Positions 43,407-53,850 are shown, numbered from the stretch's first letter. The stretch is 64,000 bases of DNA from Clostridia bacterium (GCA_017502975.1 JAFVTV010000037.1:29289-93288), one strand, 5' to 3'. Notes: generated by a model from the sequence alone, not told the origin. Numbers and translations are program-made.

Positions 43407-44519
43407 TTACTGCCAAAAGAAACGGTAAGGCAACGCATCGTACCACAAGGCGCTGCGCAAAAACAAAATGATCAAGAAATACGCAAGTGCGGCGAGCAGG
43501 ACAGCGATCTCCTGCACGGGAAAGGCAATATGTCGCTTTTCCTCATGAAAATACGCAGCGGGAACCGCGGCAGGCAGCCACAGCAGATACAGCACCTCAA
43601 AATAATTAAATATGCGCTGTAGCTGACCAAAGCCCGTCATCATGGCGGCAACCACAACACCTGCAAGCATCATCAACGTTAAAAACGCGTGCTCATCAAA
43701 CTCTCCTTTAACAACTGCTACGGCACCCACATCTTTGGCAAAATAAAACCGATAAATGCCGTACGCCGTTACGATAAGAAATACCGCAAAGAAGCAATAA
43801 AGCGCACCAAAACTCGTTGCCTCATAATCGGCATAACGAGGGATCAGTTGGGTAACAAACTTGAGAACGGGGCGCACAAAAGCCATGCCCAGTGCGGCAA
43901 GCACACCCGCAGCAGGCAAAAGCACCTTTAAACTTTTTTTGTGGACAGGAATAAAGGTAAGTATTGGGCAAAGCAAAAACAAAAGCGCGCTGACATGAAA
44001 GCATGCCGCAAATAAAACAACCAATATATACCGCCAATAGCAGCGCCTTTTTAGAAAATCCCATGCAAAAAGCAGTATGGCAATGGCAAGAGCCTGGCGC
44101 ATGATGTTGAGATAAAAGGGATACAGCATCATGGCAAGGTACAAATAAAACGCGAGGTATATATTTTTGGCATGTCGGTAAATGAACAAAGATACCGAGC
44201 CATTGATCAAAAGCGCGGTTATGGCGATCAGCCACTGACCGTTTGCGGTAAAGCGCGAGATCACAAAGCAAAGCACGCGAAAGCCCGGCTCGACCCAAGA
44301 GGAGAATGTCAAGATATCAAGAAATCCGCGCCCGTGCAGTTTTTGAAACACATCAAGAAAAAGCGTGGTATCGCGCCCTACCTCAGGTGCGCGGCATGCT
44401 GCAATAAAGGTCAGCAGAAGGAAAGAAACGCAAGTAAAAATGCGGCGGGAACGCAAGGTATCCCGTGGCAAAAGCAGGCGCATCAGCGCCATTGCGATTA
44501 AAACAGTTACGTATATCAT
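43407..44519 (-). CDS. EpsG-like polysaccharide polymerase
   Basis: This 370-residue integral membrane protein with about 10-11 hydrophobic segments matches the EpsG family (Wzy-like polymerases). It shows the early FIAACRAPEVGRDT motif and, after it, SSWVEPGFRVL, both conserved in EpsG proteins. It should polymerise repeat units on the outer face of the membrane before chain export. GGGGAGGGGAG lies upstream of the ATG within the 22-nt gap after the glycosyltransferase gene. Second gene of the exopolysaccharide unit. Confidence 0.87.
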   Translation of the reverse strand: MIYVTVLIAMALMRLLLPRDTLRSRRIFTCVSFLLLTFIAACRAPEVGRDTTLFLDVFQKLHGRGFLDILTFSSWVEPGFRVLCFVISRFTANGQWLIAITALLINGSVSLFIYRHAKNIYLAFYLYLAMMLYPFYLNIMRQALAIAILLFAWDFLKRRCYWRYILVVLFAACFHVSALLFLLCPILTFIPVHKKSLKVLLPAAGVLAALGMAFVRPVLKFVTQLIPRYADYEATSFGALYCFFAVFLIVTAYGIYRFYFAKDVGAVAVVKGEFDEHAFLTLMMLAGVVVAAMMTGFGQLQRIFNYFEVLYLLWLPAAVPAAYFHEEKRHIAFPVQEIAVLLAALAYFLIILFLRSALWYDALPYRFFWQ

Positions 44520-44541
44520 CGTGCGCCTTCTCCCCTCCCCT

Positions 44542-45630
44542 TTATGCTTTTGAGCGGTAGAATCGATAGAGATCTTCTACAATCGTATCAAGGGAGTAGC
44601 CCGCCGCCGCAACCCTCGCGGCATATGCACCACGCGCCCCTATTATCGGTGCTGCAAGCGCATCTACCCAATCTGCTGTTTTGGCGGTGTTCAAAAAAGC
44701 GGTAATGCCGCAAATGTCGCTCTCGCGGGTAACGGTATCTGCAACCACGGCAGAAAGTCCGCTTGCCTGCGCCTCAATGAGCGTGATGGGCAAGCCCTCA
44801 AAGCGCGAGGGTAAAATAAAGCGATCCATGGTGCTGTACAGTGCCTGCATATCGGTACGCACGCCAAGAAAACGCACCGCATGCAGCGGTAAAATTTTTT
44901 GGGCAAGTGTTTCGATGGAAGCGCGCAGATGCCCGTCGCCCACCAACAAAAGAACAGAGTTCGGATGCTTTTCAAAAAACGCCTTAAAAATAGCAAGCGC
45001 TGTGATATGATTTTTTTGGGGGCTAAAGCGCGCCACCATACCGATAACCGTTTGATCCTCACCAATGCCAAGCTCCGCGCGTGTGTGGCGACGCATTGCC
45101 TCACTGTAAGCAAAGCCTGCAATGTCAATTCCGTTTTTTATAATTTTGACCTGCCCTGCGGCAACAGCCCTATTACCAAAGGCTGTCTGTGCCGCAGCCG
45201 TGCCGCAAGCAAAATAATCGGTAGCAGCACACCTTGCCCACGCAAACGACAAGCTGTGTGCAAGACGCAAAAACAGATTTTTTTCCTTTCGCGCGGCATG
45301 CGAATGCTGAATACAGCAGGGTACGCCTGCTTTTTTGGCAACCGCAAGCGGAATGGCACCCCACTCTGTGGTGTGTACATGCACCACGTCGGGGCGATAA
45401 GTCAAAAAGAGTGAACGCAATGCCTTGCAATGCTTTAGGAGATGCTTGCGCGACGGAATAAGATGAAGCGTGACGCCGCGCGCACGAAAGCGCTCAGCAC
45501 ATGCGGAAACAACGATCTCCTGCGCTACAATATGAAACTCGATATCCTCTGGCATATGAGAGATCCAACGGTAGATCAATGTTTCCACGCCACCGTTCTC
45601 AAAGCCCGATATTACATGAAACACACGCAC
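44542..45630 (-). CDS. GT4-family glycosyltransferase
   Basis: This 362-residue GT-B-fold transferase shows the N-terminal FHVISGFENGGVE acceptor-side loop, the hinge GMVARFSPQKNH, and the EX7E-type RFEGLPITLIEAQ motif that binds the nucleotide sugar. It resembles EpsF-type enzymes. The GTG at 45630 is chosen because AAAGGGGTGAG lies 8 nt upstream; longer frames would start in the leader. First gene of the exopolysaccharide unit. Sugar specificity cannot be told from sequence. Confidence 0.9.
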   Translation of the reverse strand: MRVFHVISGFENGGVETLIYRWISHMPEDIEFHIVAQEIVVSACAERFRARGVTLHLIPSRKHLLKHCKALRSLFLTYRPDVVHVHTTEWGAIPLAVAKKAGVPCCIQHSHAARKEKNLFLRLAHSLSFAWARCAATDYFACGTAAAQTAFGNRAVAAGQVKIIKNGIDIAGFAYSEAMRRHTRAELGIGEDQTVIGMVARFSPQKNHITALAIFKAFFEKHPNSVLLLVGDGHLRASIETLAQKILPLHAVRFLGVRTDMQALYSTMDRFILPSRFEGLPITLIEAQASGLSAVVADTVTRESDICGITAFLNTAKTADWVDALAAPIIGARGAYAARVAAAGYSLDTIVEDLYRFYRSKA

Positions 45631-45717
45631 ACATCTCACCCCTTTCTCTATGAACATTATACTACAAATTGTCAATAAATGCAATAGAAAAGAAATTGAT
45701 TCCTTTCACACAAAGAA

Positions 45718-45759
45718 AGATCCGCTTTTTCATTGCTCAAGCAGCAAAAAAGCGGATCT
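45718..45759 (-). terminator. Terminator after the yqhQ-like gene
   Basis: The stem AGATCCGCTTTTT/AAAAAGCGGATCT with a 15-nt loop is followed by a T-rich tract on the minus strand. Confidence 0.75.
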
Positions 45760-45776
45760 AAACTAAAGCATCAGCA

Positions 45777-46868
45777 TTATTTTTGTTCTTCCACATCAGA
45801 AACAAGGTAAAACTCTTTATCTTCCTCGGGCATAACGGCAACAAATGCCATGATGGCACATTCTATCATATCCTCATCCGGCTCGCGCACCGTAATGCGC
45901 TGCAGCCACATACCGGGAGCGGAAATGATACGGGTAAAGAGATTATCATAGCGCCCCGCAAGCTTTAACAGCTCATAGCCAATGCCCATCATCACCGGGA
46001 TCAGCAGGATCTTAACGGCGGCACGCACCACAGTATTCAGCACGCCCGTAAGGCTGCCGAATTGAGCAGGTATGAACAACCCGATTACGATACTGACAAG
46101 CAGCATCAAAATCAAGAAAGAAGTGCCGCAACGGGGGTGAAAACGCCGCTGTTTTTTTACATTTTCAACAGTAAGCGGCAAGCCGTTCTCGTAGCAAAAG
46201 ATGGTTTTATGCTCTGCACCGTGATACATAAACGTGCGTCGGATATCCTTCATGAGCGACACCAGCGCCATATAAAGCACCAAAATAAAGATCTTAAAAA
46301 GACCCTCAAATACCGAGCGCGTCAGACGGCTTGCGGCAAGGCTTTCAGGCAGCACGTAATCGGCAAGCAGTTGATATACGAAGGTAGGCAGCCAAAAGAA
46401 AAGCCCCAGCGCCATTGCCACTCCAAGCACGGTGGCTATGACCATGATAGCGGTCATGGTGGCTTTGCCAAATGCGCTTTTGGGCTCCTCGGCCTCCTGC
46501 GTGGTTGCCGTCACTGCCACATTCTGCTCGGTTTCCTGCACAGCTGCTTCCTGTTCAGATTCGGCATCGCATTGAACTTGCGTACCGTCCTCCTCACAAA
46601 AGATTTCAGCAGAACGCATCAAATATTTATATCCAATACGCATGGAATCCACAAACCCAAACACACCGCGAATAAAGGGAAAGCGGCAAATGCGCGGGCG
46701 CGATTTTTTTTCATTCTTCTCTTCCTCAAAAAAGATCTTACCGTTAGGGCGACGCACTGCCATAGCGCTCTTTTCAACACCCCGCATCATAATGCCCTCC
46801 ATCAGCGCTTGACCGCCGATAGAGGTCTTACGGCAAGTATCCTTTTTACAGGTTGCTTTTTCCTTCAT
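45777..46868 (-). CDS. yqhQ: DUF1385 / YqhQ-family membrane protein
   Basis: This 363-residue protein matches DUF1385: GGQALMEGIMMRG near the N-terminus, then IRRTFMYHGAEHKTIFCYE and RFHPRCGTSFLI, with about four membrane segments. The family is widespread in Firmicutes and often sits near prfA/prmC; its function is unknown. An acidic Glu/Gln/Thr-rich insertion (about residues 110-150) makes it longer than usual (about 300-320). ATG 46868 follows AAAGGTAG; the frame stays open upstream into the prs gene but without support. It follows prs in one operon, with a perfect hairpin at 46890-46910 between them. Confidence 0.87.
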   Translation of the reverse strand: MKEKATCKKDTCRKTSIGGQALMEGIMMRGVEKSAMAVRRPNGKIFFEEEKNEKKSRPRICRFPFIRGVFGFVDSMRIGYKYLMRSAEIFCEEDGTQVQCDAESEQEAAVQETEQNVAVTATTQEAEEPKSAFGKATMTAIMVIATVLGVAMALGLFFWLPTFVYQLLADYVLPESLAASRLTRSVFEGLFKIFILVLYMALVSLMKDIRRTFMYHGAEHKTIFCYENGLPLTVENVKKQRRFHPRCGTSFLILMLLVSIVIGLFIPAQFGSLTGVLNTVVRAAVKILLIPVMMGIGYELLKLAGRYDNLFTRIISAPGMWLQRITVREPDEDMIECAIMAFVAVMPEEDKEFYLVSDVEEQK

Positions 46869-46889
46869 ATTACTACCTTTCAAAAGCAC

Positions 46890-46910
46890 GCGCCGTCGAT
46901 ACGACGGCGC
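46890..46910. other. Perfect 9-bp hairpin between prs and yqhQ
   Basis: GCGCCGTCG and its complement flank a 3-nt ATA loop, directly after prs and 22 bp before the yqhQ start. There is no T-tract, so it is more likely an RNA-stabilising or attenuating hairpin than a terminator. Confidence 0.45.
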
Positions 46911-46923
46911 ATGACCACCAGAT

Positions 46924-48075
46924 TTATTTTTTCTTGCTAAAATCAATCTGCATCTGACCGCCCTGTGCTTTTTTATGCTTCTCAACCAACTTATGTATGC
47001 GCTTAGCGGGATCGAGCAGGTTGCTGATGGTATCGTCATGATTGAGGGTATCAATAATATAGGCAACATACTTGCACATATTTACCTCAACGTACCATTC
47101 CTTAGACAAAAGCTCGGGTGTGCGGTACACAAGGTTGGTGGTAAAGATGCGGTCGATAAGACCGTCCTTGTATGCCTGATCAAACTTATCAAACGCATCG
47201 GTAAACAAGCCAAACGTCGCAAAGTTAAAGATGCGCTTTGCACCCTTTGCCTTGAGCTGCTTGGCAACATCAAGCAGGGACTCGCCCGAGGAGATCATAT
47301 CGTCAACGATGATCACATCCTTGCCCGTGAGATCCTTACCGAGATACTCATGCGCTTCAATGGGATTTCTGCCGTTTACGATACGGGAGTAATCACGGCG
47401 CTTGTAGAACATACCGATATCAAGCCCCAATACCGAGGAGAAGTACATGCAACGACCCATTGCGCCCTCATCGGGAGAAATGATCATCAGATCTTCTTTA
47501 TTAAGCGAAATATCAGGATACTGACGAACCAACGCCTTAATCATTTGGTAGGTAGGACGCACGTCGTCAAATCCGCTGAGGGGGATAGCATTTTGTACGC
47601 GAGGATCGTGTGCATCAAAGGTAATGATATTCTTAACACCCATGCCCACAAGTTCCTGCAGCATCAGTGCACAGTCAAGAGATTCGCGTGCCGAGCGCTT
47701 GTGCTGGCGCCCCTCATAAAGCATGGGCATGATAACCGATACACGGCGTGCCTTGCCCGCGATCGCAGCAATGACGCGCTTGACATCCGCATAGTGATCG
47801 TCGGGGCTCATCGGAACCTCACGACCGTACATCTTATAGGTGACACCGTAATTAAAGGGATCGCAAATGATATACACGTCGTGTCCGCGCAAAGAATCGT
47901 GCAACAACGCTTTTCCCTCACCCGTGCCAAATCGGGGGCACTCTACATTTATAACGAAGGACTCATCGCCGCCGTGCCGTCTCCATTCCTTGAGGTAATT
48001 GTCTACTTGGGTCACGAACGGCTCGCAGCCGCGCATTCCGATAACGCTTAATTCTCCGTTAAGTGCTTCCTTCAT
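46924..48075 (-). CDS. prs: Ribose-phosphate pyrophosphokinase
   Basis: This 383-residue enzyme makes PRPP from ribose-5-phosphate and ATP for nucleotide, His and Trp synthesis. The PRPP-binding loop VIIVDDMISSGES and the segment TFDAHDPRVQNAIP are clear, as is the catalytic region MPMLYEGRQHKR. It is about 65 residues longer than the standard 315-residue form, with extra N-terminal and C-terminal sequence, like the second Prs type found in many Clostridia. GGAGG precedes the ATG. It has its own promoter (48134-48162). Confidence 0.92.
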   Translation of the reverse strand: MKEALNGELSVIGMRGCEPFVTQVDNYLKEWRRHGGDESFVINVECPRFGTGEGKALLHDSLRGHDVYIICDPFNYGVTYKMYGREVPMSPDDHYADVKRVIAAIAGKARRVSVIMPMLYEGRQHKRSARESLDCALMLQELVGMGVKNIITFDAHDPRVQNAIPLSGFDDVRPTYQMIKALVRQYPDISLNKEDLMIISPDEGAMGRCMYFSSVLGLDIGMFYKRRDYSRIVNGRNPIEAHEYLGKDLTGKDVIIVDDMISSGESLLDVAKQLKAKGAKRIFNFATFGLFTDAFDKFDQAYKDGLIDRIFTTNLVYRTPELLSKEWYVEVNMCKYVAYIIDTLNHDDTISNLLDPAKRIHKLVEKHKKAQGGQMQIDFSKKK

Positions 48076-48133
48076 TGTAAATCCTCCGTGACAAAATGAA
48101 ATTGTACGGCAAAAGTTTGCCTAATATAACAGT

Positions 48134-48162
48134 ATTATAACATAAGATTTTTACTTTGAAAA
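48134..48162 (-). promoter_or_regulatory. Sigma-A promoter of prs
   Basis: On the minus strand TTTTCA (48157-48162), 17 bp and a perfect TATAAT (48134-48139), about 60 bp upstream of prs. Confidence 0.65.
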
Positions 48163-48251
48163 GAGTTTTTGCGAAAAAAATAGATTTCGGTATTTTTTAT
48201 TGTTTTTCCACATTTACCGATGCTGAAAATTCGCATCTTTCACAAAAGAAA

Positions 48252-50642
48252 TTATTTAAGTTCTACAACCGTCACGCCACCGTCGCCCTCACCGTATCTG
48301 CCGATGCGGAAGGATTTTACGCGGCGATCCTTTTTGAGGTAATTCCAAAGTGCCGCGCGCAGCGCACCCGTGCCCTTACCGTGCACCAGCCGTACGTTTT
48401 TAAAGCCCGCGATCATGGCGGTGTCAAAATATTTATCCACCATAAACCAAGCCTCATCGCCCGTGTGACCGCGCAGATCGATCTCATCGCGAAAATCACG
48501 CGAAATACTGACCTTAAAATCACGAACGGGTGTCTTTTTTTCGCCGGGAGCACCAATGCCGGGCTCGTTTTCCAAGAGGCGCAAATTTTCCACCTTTGAG
48601 CGCGTACGAATGATGCCTGCTTGCACCTGCACGTTACCGCTTTTATCGGGATCGGAAAGCAGAACACCCTTTTTATCAATATCCACAAGGTATACCTCAT
48701 CGCCCTTCTTGAGGGGGCGCGGCAGCTTGTATTCCTTATTGCTGCGCTCCTCCACAGGGTTAAAGCGTGCCTCGTTCTCTCTCAAATGCGCACGTACTGC
48801 ACGGCGCGTTTTATCAAGCTGCTCGCCAAGGTCTTCCCTCTCTCTTGCACGGCGCACCTCCTCAAGCTGTGCAAAAATATACTCACTTGAGGCACGTGCA
48901 CTTTCTACCAGCCCTACTGCCTTTGCCTGTGCTGCCTCAAGGGCTGTCGCAGCGCGTTTCTGAAGAAGCTCTGCTTCACGCTTAGCGCCCTCTCTTGTTG
49001 CCTCAAGCTCGGCACGCAAGCGCGCTACCTCTTCTCTGTCGCGATCGGCGGCAAGACGCGTGCTCTCCAGCGCTTCGATCACGCGCTCAAAGCGTCTGTT
49101 TTCTTCACTGATGCGGGACTTTGCATCCGCCACCACATCGGCAGGCAGCCCCAGCTTTTCGGAAATGGCAAACGCATTGGATTTGCCGGGTGCGCCAATG
49201 ATCAAGCGGTAGGTGGGGCGAAGCGTTGATACATCAAATTCGCAGGAAGCATTCTGCACGCCCTTGGTTTCAAGCGCATACGCCTTAAGCTCGGCATAGT
49301 GCGTGGTGGCAACCGTCAGTGCACCCACACGCCGCACGTGCGAAATAATAGAAACCGCCAATGCCGCGCCCTCAATGGGATCTGTACCGGCGCCAAGCTC
49401 ATCAAAGAGCACCAAGGAATTTGGAGTCACGTTTTTGACAATGGATACGATATGCACCATGTGCGAGGAGAAAGTAGAGAGTGATTGCTCAATACTCTGC
49501 TCATCGCCAAGATCGACCAATATACGGTCAAACAGGCAAAGCTCTGACCCCTCATCAGCAGGGATATGAAGCCCCGATTGCGCCATTAACGCAAAGAGTC
49601 CCATAGTTTTCAGCGTAACAGTCTTACCGCCCGTATTGGGACCGGTAATAATGAGCGTATCCCACTCCCTACCAAGCGAAACGCCAACAGGAACTACACG
49701 ATCGGGAGCAATCAGCGGATGGCGGGCGCGCAGCAATCGCACGCCTCTGGCATCGATGATGATTGGCTGGATCGCTTGCATCTTTTCGGCAAGCTTGCCA
49801 CAGGCAAACACAAAAGCCAACTCGGTGATATTGCGATAATTCAAGTTGATTGCCCCCGACATAGCGGCAACCGCTGCTGAGAGTTCGGCAAGCACGCGCT
49901 CGATCTCACGCTGCTCCTTCACCTCAAGCATGCGCAGCTCGTTATTTGCATCCACAACAGCCATGGGCTCAACAAAGATCGTTGCCCCCGATGAGGATGT
50001 GTCGTGGATCAGGCCCTTGATTTCGTTTTTGCTTTCCACACGCACAGGGATCACGTACCTGCCGTTACGCATGGTTACAATGCTCTCCTGCAGGTGCTTG
50101 GCATAGGAGCCTGCGGTAATATAATGCTGTAACGTTTCCTTAATGCGGTTATTTGCAATACGGATCTTACGTCGAATGTCTCCCAGCGCAGGGCTTGCCT
50201 CGTCGGCGATCATATCCTCAGCAATAATGGCGCGGTAGATCTTCTCCTCCAGCCGTTTATCGGGCAGCAAGCGCTCAAAGATCTCATCAAGCACCGTTTC
50301 AAAATGGCGGTTGGTGCGGCTGTAATCAAGAAGCCCGCGTGCCGTGCGCAGCACGTTGCCGATATCCAAAAGCTCGCGCGGCGAAAGCGTAGCGCCCTTT
50401 GCGGCGCGATCGAGCGCATCGGCGGTATCGATCACCATACCAAAGGACGGCATGCCCTTATCATCAAGCAAACGGCGTGCATCCTGCGTGCGCACAAGGC
50501 GGCGCAGTACAACCGTTTTATCATCATCGGGCAAAAGCGCCAGCGCCTGCTCCTTGGCACCCGCAGTGGGCGCAAGGGCGGCAAGCATGGACAGTATTTT
50601 ATCGTATTCCAGTGTTCGTAATGTTTTTTGATCGATCTGCAT
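48252..50642 (-). CDS. mutS2: MutS2 family ATPase/endonuclease
   Basis: This 796-residue protein has the MutS2 core with Walker A TGPNTGGKT, Walker B region LVLFDELGAGTDP, a long coiled coil (about 510-640) and a C-terminal Smr nuclease domain (DLRGHTGDEAW ... LVHGKGTGALR). MutS2 restrains recombination, and in Bacillus it rescues collided ribosomes. GTGAGGAAG precedes the ATG. It is last in the yqfC-yqfD-phoH-ybeY-era-recO-mutS2 series, starting 6 nt after recO ends. Confidence 0.95.
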   Translation of the reverse strand: MQIDQKTLRTLEYDKILSMLAALAPTAGAKEQALALLPDDDKTVVLRRLVRTQDARRLLDDKGMPSFGMVIDTADALDRAAKGATLSPRELLDIGNVLRTARGLLDYSRTNRHFETVLDEIFERLLPDKRLEEKIYRAIIAEDMIADEASPALGDIRRKIRIANNRIKETLQHYITAGSYAKHLQESIVTMRNGRYVIPVRVESKNEIKGLIHDTSSSGATIFVEPMAVVDANNELRMLEVKEQREIERVLAELSAAVAAMSGAINLNYRNITELAFVFACGKLAEKMQAIQPIIIDARGVRLLRARHPLIAPDRVVPVGVSLGREWDTLIITGPNTGGKTVTLKTMGLFALMAQSGLHIPADEGSELCLFDRILVDLGDEQSIEQSLSTFSSHMVHIVSIVKNVTPNSLVLFDELGAGTDPIEGAALAVSIISHVRRVGALTVATTHYAELKAYALETKGVQNASCEFDVSTLRPTYRLIIGAPGKSNAFAISEKLGLPADVVADAKSRISEENRRFERVIEALESTRLAADRDREEVARLRAELEATREGAKREAELLQKRAATALEAAQAKAVGLVESARASSEYIFAQLEEVRRAREREDLGEQLDKTRRAVRAHLRENEARFNPVEERSNKEYKLPRPLKKGDEVYLVDIDKKGVLLSDPDKSGNVQVQAGIIRTRSKVENLRLLENEPGIGAPGEKKTPVRDFKVSISRDFRDEIDLRGHTGDEAWFMVDKYFDTAMIAGFKNVRLVHGKGTGALRAALWNYLKKDRRVKSFRIGRYGEGDGGVTVVELK

Positions 50643-50648
50643 ACTTCC

Positions 50649-51467
50649 TCACGATTTTATCATTTGCTTGCGAATGGCAAGTAAGCGTTTATAGTTTTCA
50701 AGCGTGGGAAATCCACGCTCTAAATGATGTAAAAGATATCCCTCTGCCGCACGCGCAAACAACTCCTCGACACGCGTGCTTGTCAGGCGAAAGGAAAACA
50801 AGCGCTTAGGGTGCGCGGTCGCAACAAAGCGCAGTGCCGCTACCGAAGACGCACAAAGCGGCAAAAGAATGTGCCGTGCCCCCGTATCATCGACCTCAGG
50901 CATAGGCGCAAGCGCCGTTTCGCGCGAAAGACAGGCGGGGCAAAGAAGCGCACCGTTCATCACATCAAGATACATATCCTCACCCACACCACAGCCACAG
51001 TGCGCGCAAGCATCAAGTGCAGGCGCAAAGCCGCCGATCACTGCCGCACGCAACTCAAAGGCTGCCTTGATGCGGGCATCGTCATTCTTTGTAACAGAAA
51101 GCATGTGCATGGCATTCAGGCAAAGCGGCAAAATATCGCCTGCGGGCGACTTTTCATCCGAAAGTTCAAATACTACATCAGCAAAATATGCCGCCAAAAA
51201 CAGCTTTTCGCTATCATATCTCACTCCGGGAAAGGTTTGTATCGCTGTTGCGCTTTTTACCCACTTAAACCCGTTTTTTTCATAAAACTCAAAACTGCTC
51301 CAAGTGTAGGGCTCGGTTGCCGCCACCTCTCGGTTTTTCATGGAGTGTCCGCCCTTTAATATGGCATAAAAGCGCCCTTCCTGAGGGGAGATGAGCGTAA
51401 GAAGCTTGTCGCTTGTGCCGCGCAGTGTCACGCGTAGCACAAACGCATCGGTTGAAAGATTTTGCAA
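50649..51467 (-). CDS. recO: DNA repair protein RecO
   Basis: This 272-residue recombination mediator has the N-terminal OB domain (TDAFVLRVTLRGTSDKLLTL) and a C-terminal zinc-finger region with CAHCG and CPAC pairs. It helps load RecA onto SSB-coated single strands. The start is TTG at 51465-51467, preceded by GGAGAAATAAGCC, 3 nt after the era stop; no ATG fits better. Its position after era is conserved across Firmicutes. Confidence 0.92.
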   Translation of the reverse strand: MQNLSTDAFVLRVTLRGTSDKLLTLISPQEGRFYAILKGGHSMKNREVAATEPYTWSSFEFYEKNGFKWVKSATAIQTFPGVRYDSEKLFLAAYFADVVFELSDEKSPAGDILPLCLNAMHMLSVTKNDDARIKAAFELRAAVIGGFAPALDACAHCGCGVGEDMYLDVMNGALLCPACLSRETALAPMPEVDDTGARHILLPLCASSVAALRFVATAHPKRLFSFRLTSTRVEELFARAAEGYLLHHLERGFPTLENYKRLLAIRKQMIKS

Positions 51468-51470
51468 GGC

Positions 51471-52358
51471 TTATTTCTCCTCCCGATAGCCGAAATTACC
51501 CACTGCTATGCGGCTATCACGCCAATTTTCCTTTACCTTTACCCACAGGTTAAGGTAGACCTTGGTTCCAAACAATTTTTCAAGATCCTGACGGGCGTAT
51601 GTGCCCACCATTTTCAGTTCAGCGCCGTTCTTGCCGACAATGATTCCCTTATGCGATGCCTTCTCGCAAAAGATCTCGGCACGAATACGCACCAAGTTGC
51701 CCTCATCCTTAAATTCCTCAATCACCACGGCTACACCGTGGGGCACCTCCTTGTTGAGGGTGCGCAGGAGTTTTTCGCGAATGATCTCGGCGGCGATCTG
51801 GCGCTCGGGCTGATCGGTGATCATATCGTCGGGGAAAAACCACTCGCTCTCGGCAAGCAATTTTTCACATTCATCAAGCACGTCAAAGACCTGCTTGCCG
51901 TTTTTGGCGCAAAGGGGCACCACGGCGGCAAAATCATGCGCTGCCGCGTAACGCTTGATCGACTCTGCAATTTCAACAGCGGTATAAAGGTCGGTCTTGT
52001 TGAGCGCAAGCACCGCAGGAATACCCGACTGCTTCAAATAGCGCATGACGTTTTCCTCAACTGCGGTAATTTCTCTGCCTGCATCCACCATTAAAACCAA
52101 AGCATCCGCCTCTTTCATAGAAGCATTGGCGGTTTCCACCATAAAATCGCCAAGGCTGTTTTGCGGCTTATGGATACCGGGGGTATCAATAAACACAAAC
52201 TGCGCCTCGCCACGCGTTAAAATTCCGAGAATACGGTTTCTGGTGGTCTGCGGTTTATTTGAAACAATGGCGATCTTCTCACCAAGCAGGGCGTTGAGCA
52301 GTGTTGATTTTCCAACGTTGGGGCGACCTACGATCGCGATGTATCCCGATTTTTTCAT
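51471..52358 (-). CDS. era: GTPase Era
   Basis: This 295-residue ribosome-assembly GTPase has G1 GRPNVGKST, G2/G3 PQTTRN and DTPGIH, G4 NKTDL, and a C-terminal KH domain (IIVGKNGAELK) that binds the 3' end of 16S rRNA. Its ATG overlaps the ybeY stop as ATGA, with AAAGGAGAAGG upstream inside ybeY, so the two are translationally coupled. Confidence 0.97.
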   Translation of the reverse strand: MKKSGYIAIVGRPNVGKSTLLNALLGEKIAIVSNKPQTTRNRILGILTRGEAQFVFIDTPGIHKPQNSLGDFMVETANASMKEADALVLMVDAGREITAVEENVMRYLKQSGIPAVLALNKTDLYTAVEIAESIKRYAAAHDFAAVVPLCAKNGKQVFDVLDECEKLLAESEWFFPDDMITDQPERQIAAEIIREKLLRTLNKEVPHGVAVVIEEFKDEGNLVRIRAEIFCEKASHKGIIVGKNGAELKMVGTYARQDLEKLFGTKVYLNLWVKVKENWRDSRIAVGNFGYREEK

Positions 52359-52825
52359 TTGTCCTTCTCCTTTATCCCAAGTCCCATTTTAGAAACGATC
52401 TTCGTTTGCCGCGCACGCATATCACGCTCATCCGCCTCGCTTGTAACATGATCGTAGCCAAGCAGATGCAGTGTGGAATGTACCGTTAAAAAGGCACATT
52501 CGCGCGCAAAGCTGTGCCCAAACTCCTGTGCCTGTGCAGCGCACCTTTCAAGTGAGAGCACGATATCGCCAAGCATTACCACACCGTCAGCACTCTCCTC
52601 AAACAGCGGAAAGGAAAGCACATCGGTCGGCGCATCGATATCCCGATGCGCGCGATTGATCTCTCTGATGCCCTCATTATCGGTAAAAGTGACCGACACC
52701 TCGGCGCTTTTCCCTAAATTCTCAAAGGCAAGCGTGGCACGCACGGCGCGGCGCACAAGGCGGCGCAAGGAAAATCCTGCTTTATGCTTGTCCTGCGCAT
52801 TTTCAAAATAGATCTTTAATCTCAT
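52355..52825 (-). CDS. ybeY: Endoribonuclease YbeY
   Basis: This 156-residue metalloprotein acts in 16S rRNA maturation. The metal-binding motif H-x3-H-x5-H is present as [11 protein letters not shown]. The start overlaps the phoH stop as ATGA without a strong own ribosome binding site, so translation probably depends on phoH. The order phoH-ybeY-era is conserved in Firmicutes. Confidence 0.95.
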   Translation of the reverse strand: MRLKIYFENAQDKHKAGFSLRRLVRRAVRATLAFENLGKSAEVSVTFTDNEGIREINRAHRDIDAPTDVLSFPLFEESADGVVMLGDIVLSLERCAAQAQEFGHSFARECAFLTVHSTLHLLGYDHVTSEADERDMRARQTKIVSKMGLGIKEKDK

Positions 52826-53850
52826 TTTTCTCTGGGTTTCCTTCCCCCACCCTTGGCGGATTTTGTCTGCTCCTTCGCGCGTGACTGCTCGCGCTCATAT
52901 CGCTCGTAGGCAAGAATAATCTTTTGCACCAGTTTATGGCGCACCACATCCCGATCGGTAAAATAGTGTATCTTGATATCGGGAATACCTGCAACGATCT
53001 TTACCGCTGCGGCAAGACCGCTTTTGGTGCCGCTTGGCAGATCGGTTTGCGTGAGGTCACCTGTCACGATCGCCTTTGACTGAAAGCCAAGGCGCGTTAA
53101 AAACATTTTCATTTGCTCGGGCGTGCAGTTTTGCGCTTCATCCAAAATAATAAAACTGTCGTCAAGTGTTCTGCCGCGCATATAAGCAAGAGGGGCTATC
53201 TCGATCACCTGCTTTTCAAGCAGTTTTCCGTAGTTTTCGGCGCCCATCATCTCATAAAGCGCGTCGTAAAGCGGGCGCAAATAAGGATCGATCTTGCTTT
53301 GAAGATCGCCCGGCAAAAAGCCAAGTTTCTCACCCGCCTCAATGGCAGGTCTGGTAAGAATAATGCGGCTGACCTCCTTGGCACGCAGTGCCTTTACAGC
53401 CATGGCAACGGCAAGAAAGGTCTTACCCGTGCCGGCAGGCCCAACGCCGAAAACCACGGTGTTATTTTTGATTGCATCGATATACTGCTTTTGCCCCACG
53501 GTTTTTGCTTTTATGGGCTTGCCTCGGCTTGTCAGACACACGGTGCTGTCATCCAGCGCCGCCAAATGCGCGCTCTGCCCGTCACGGATCATCCCCACGA
53601 TATAGGAAACACGCTGCTCGGGTATCTCGCTTTCAGCGGCCTCCTCACAAAGACAGCGCAAAGCCTCGGCGGCGAGGCGCACATTTTCGGCATCGGCGCC
53701 CGTTATGGTAATCGCATCGCCGTCAGCCGTTGCGCGATTTTTAATATCAACATCAAAGGCGCTCTCAATTTCCTTGGCATAGGCATCGCAAACGCCAAAA
53801 ATGCGCGCGGTGACCTCGCTGCTGGCAGTGTGAATGATCTCTTTGTGCAT
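52822..53850 (-). CDS. phoH: PhoH-family ATPase (PhoH/YbeZ-like)
   Basis: This 342-residue protein has an N-terminal KH-like part and a P-loop ATPase core ([20 protein letters not shown], then [12 protein letters not shown]). The family works with YbeY in RNA processing. The C-terminus is strongly basic ([13 protein letters not shown]). GGGAGG precedes the ATG. It follows yqfD by 54 bp. Confidence 0.95.
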   Translation of the reverse strand: MHKEIIHTASSEVTARIFGVCDAYAKEIESAFDVDIKNRATADGDAITITGADAENVRLAAEALRCLCEEAAESEIPEQRVSYIVGMIRDGQSAHLAALDDSTVCLTSRGKPIKAKTVGQKQYIDAIKNNTVVFGVGPAGTGKTFLAVAMAVKALRAKEVSRIILTRPAIEAGEKLGFLPGDLQSKIDPYLRPLYDALYEMMGAENYGKLLEKQVIEIAPLAYMRGRTLDDSFIILDEAQNCTPEQMKMFLTRLGFQSKAIVTGDLTQTDLPSGTKSGLAAAVKIVAGIPDIKIHYFTDRDVVRHKLVQKIILAYERYEREQSRAKEQTKSAKGGGRKPREK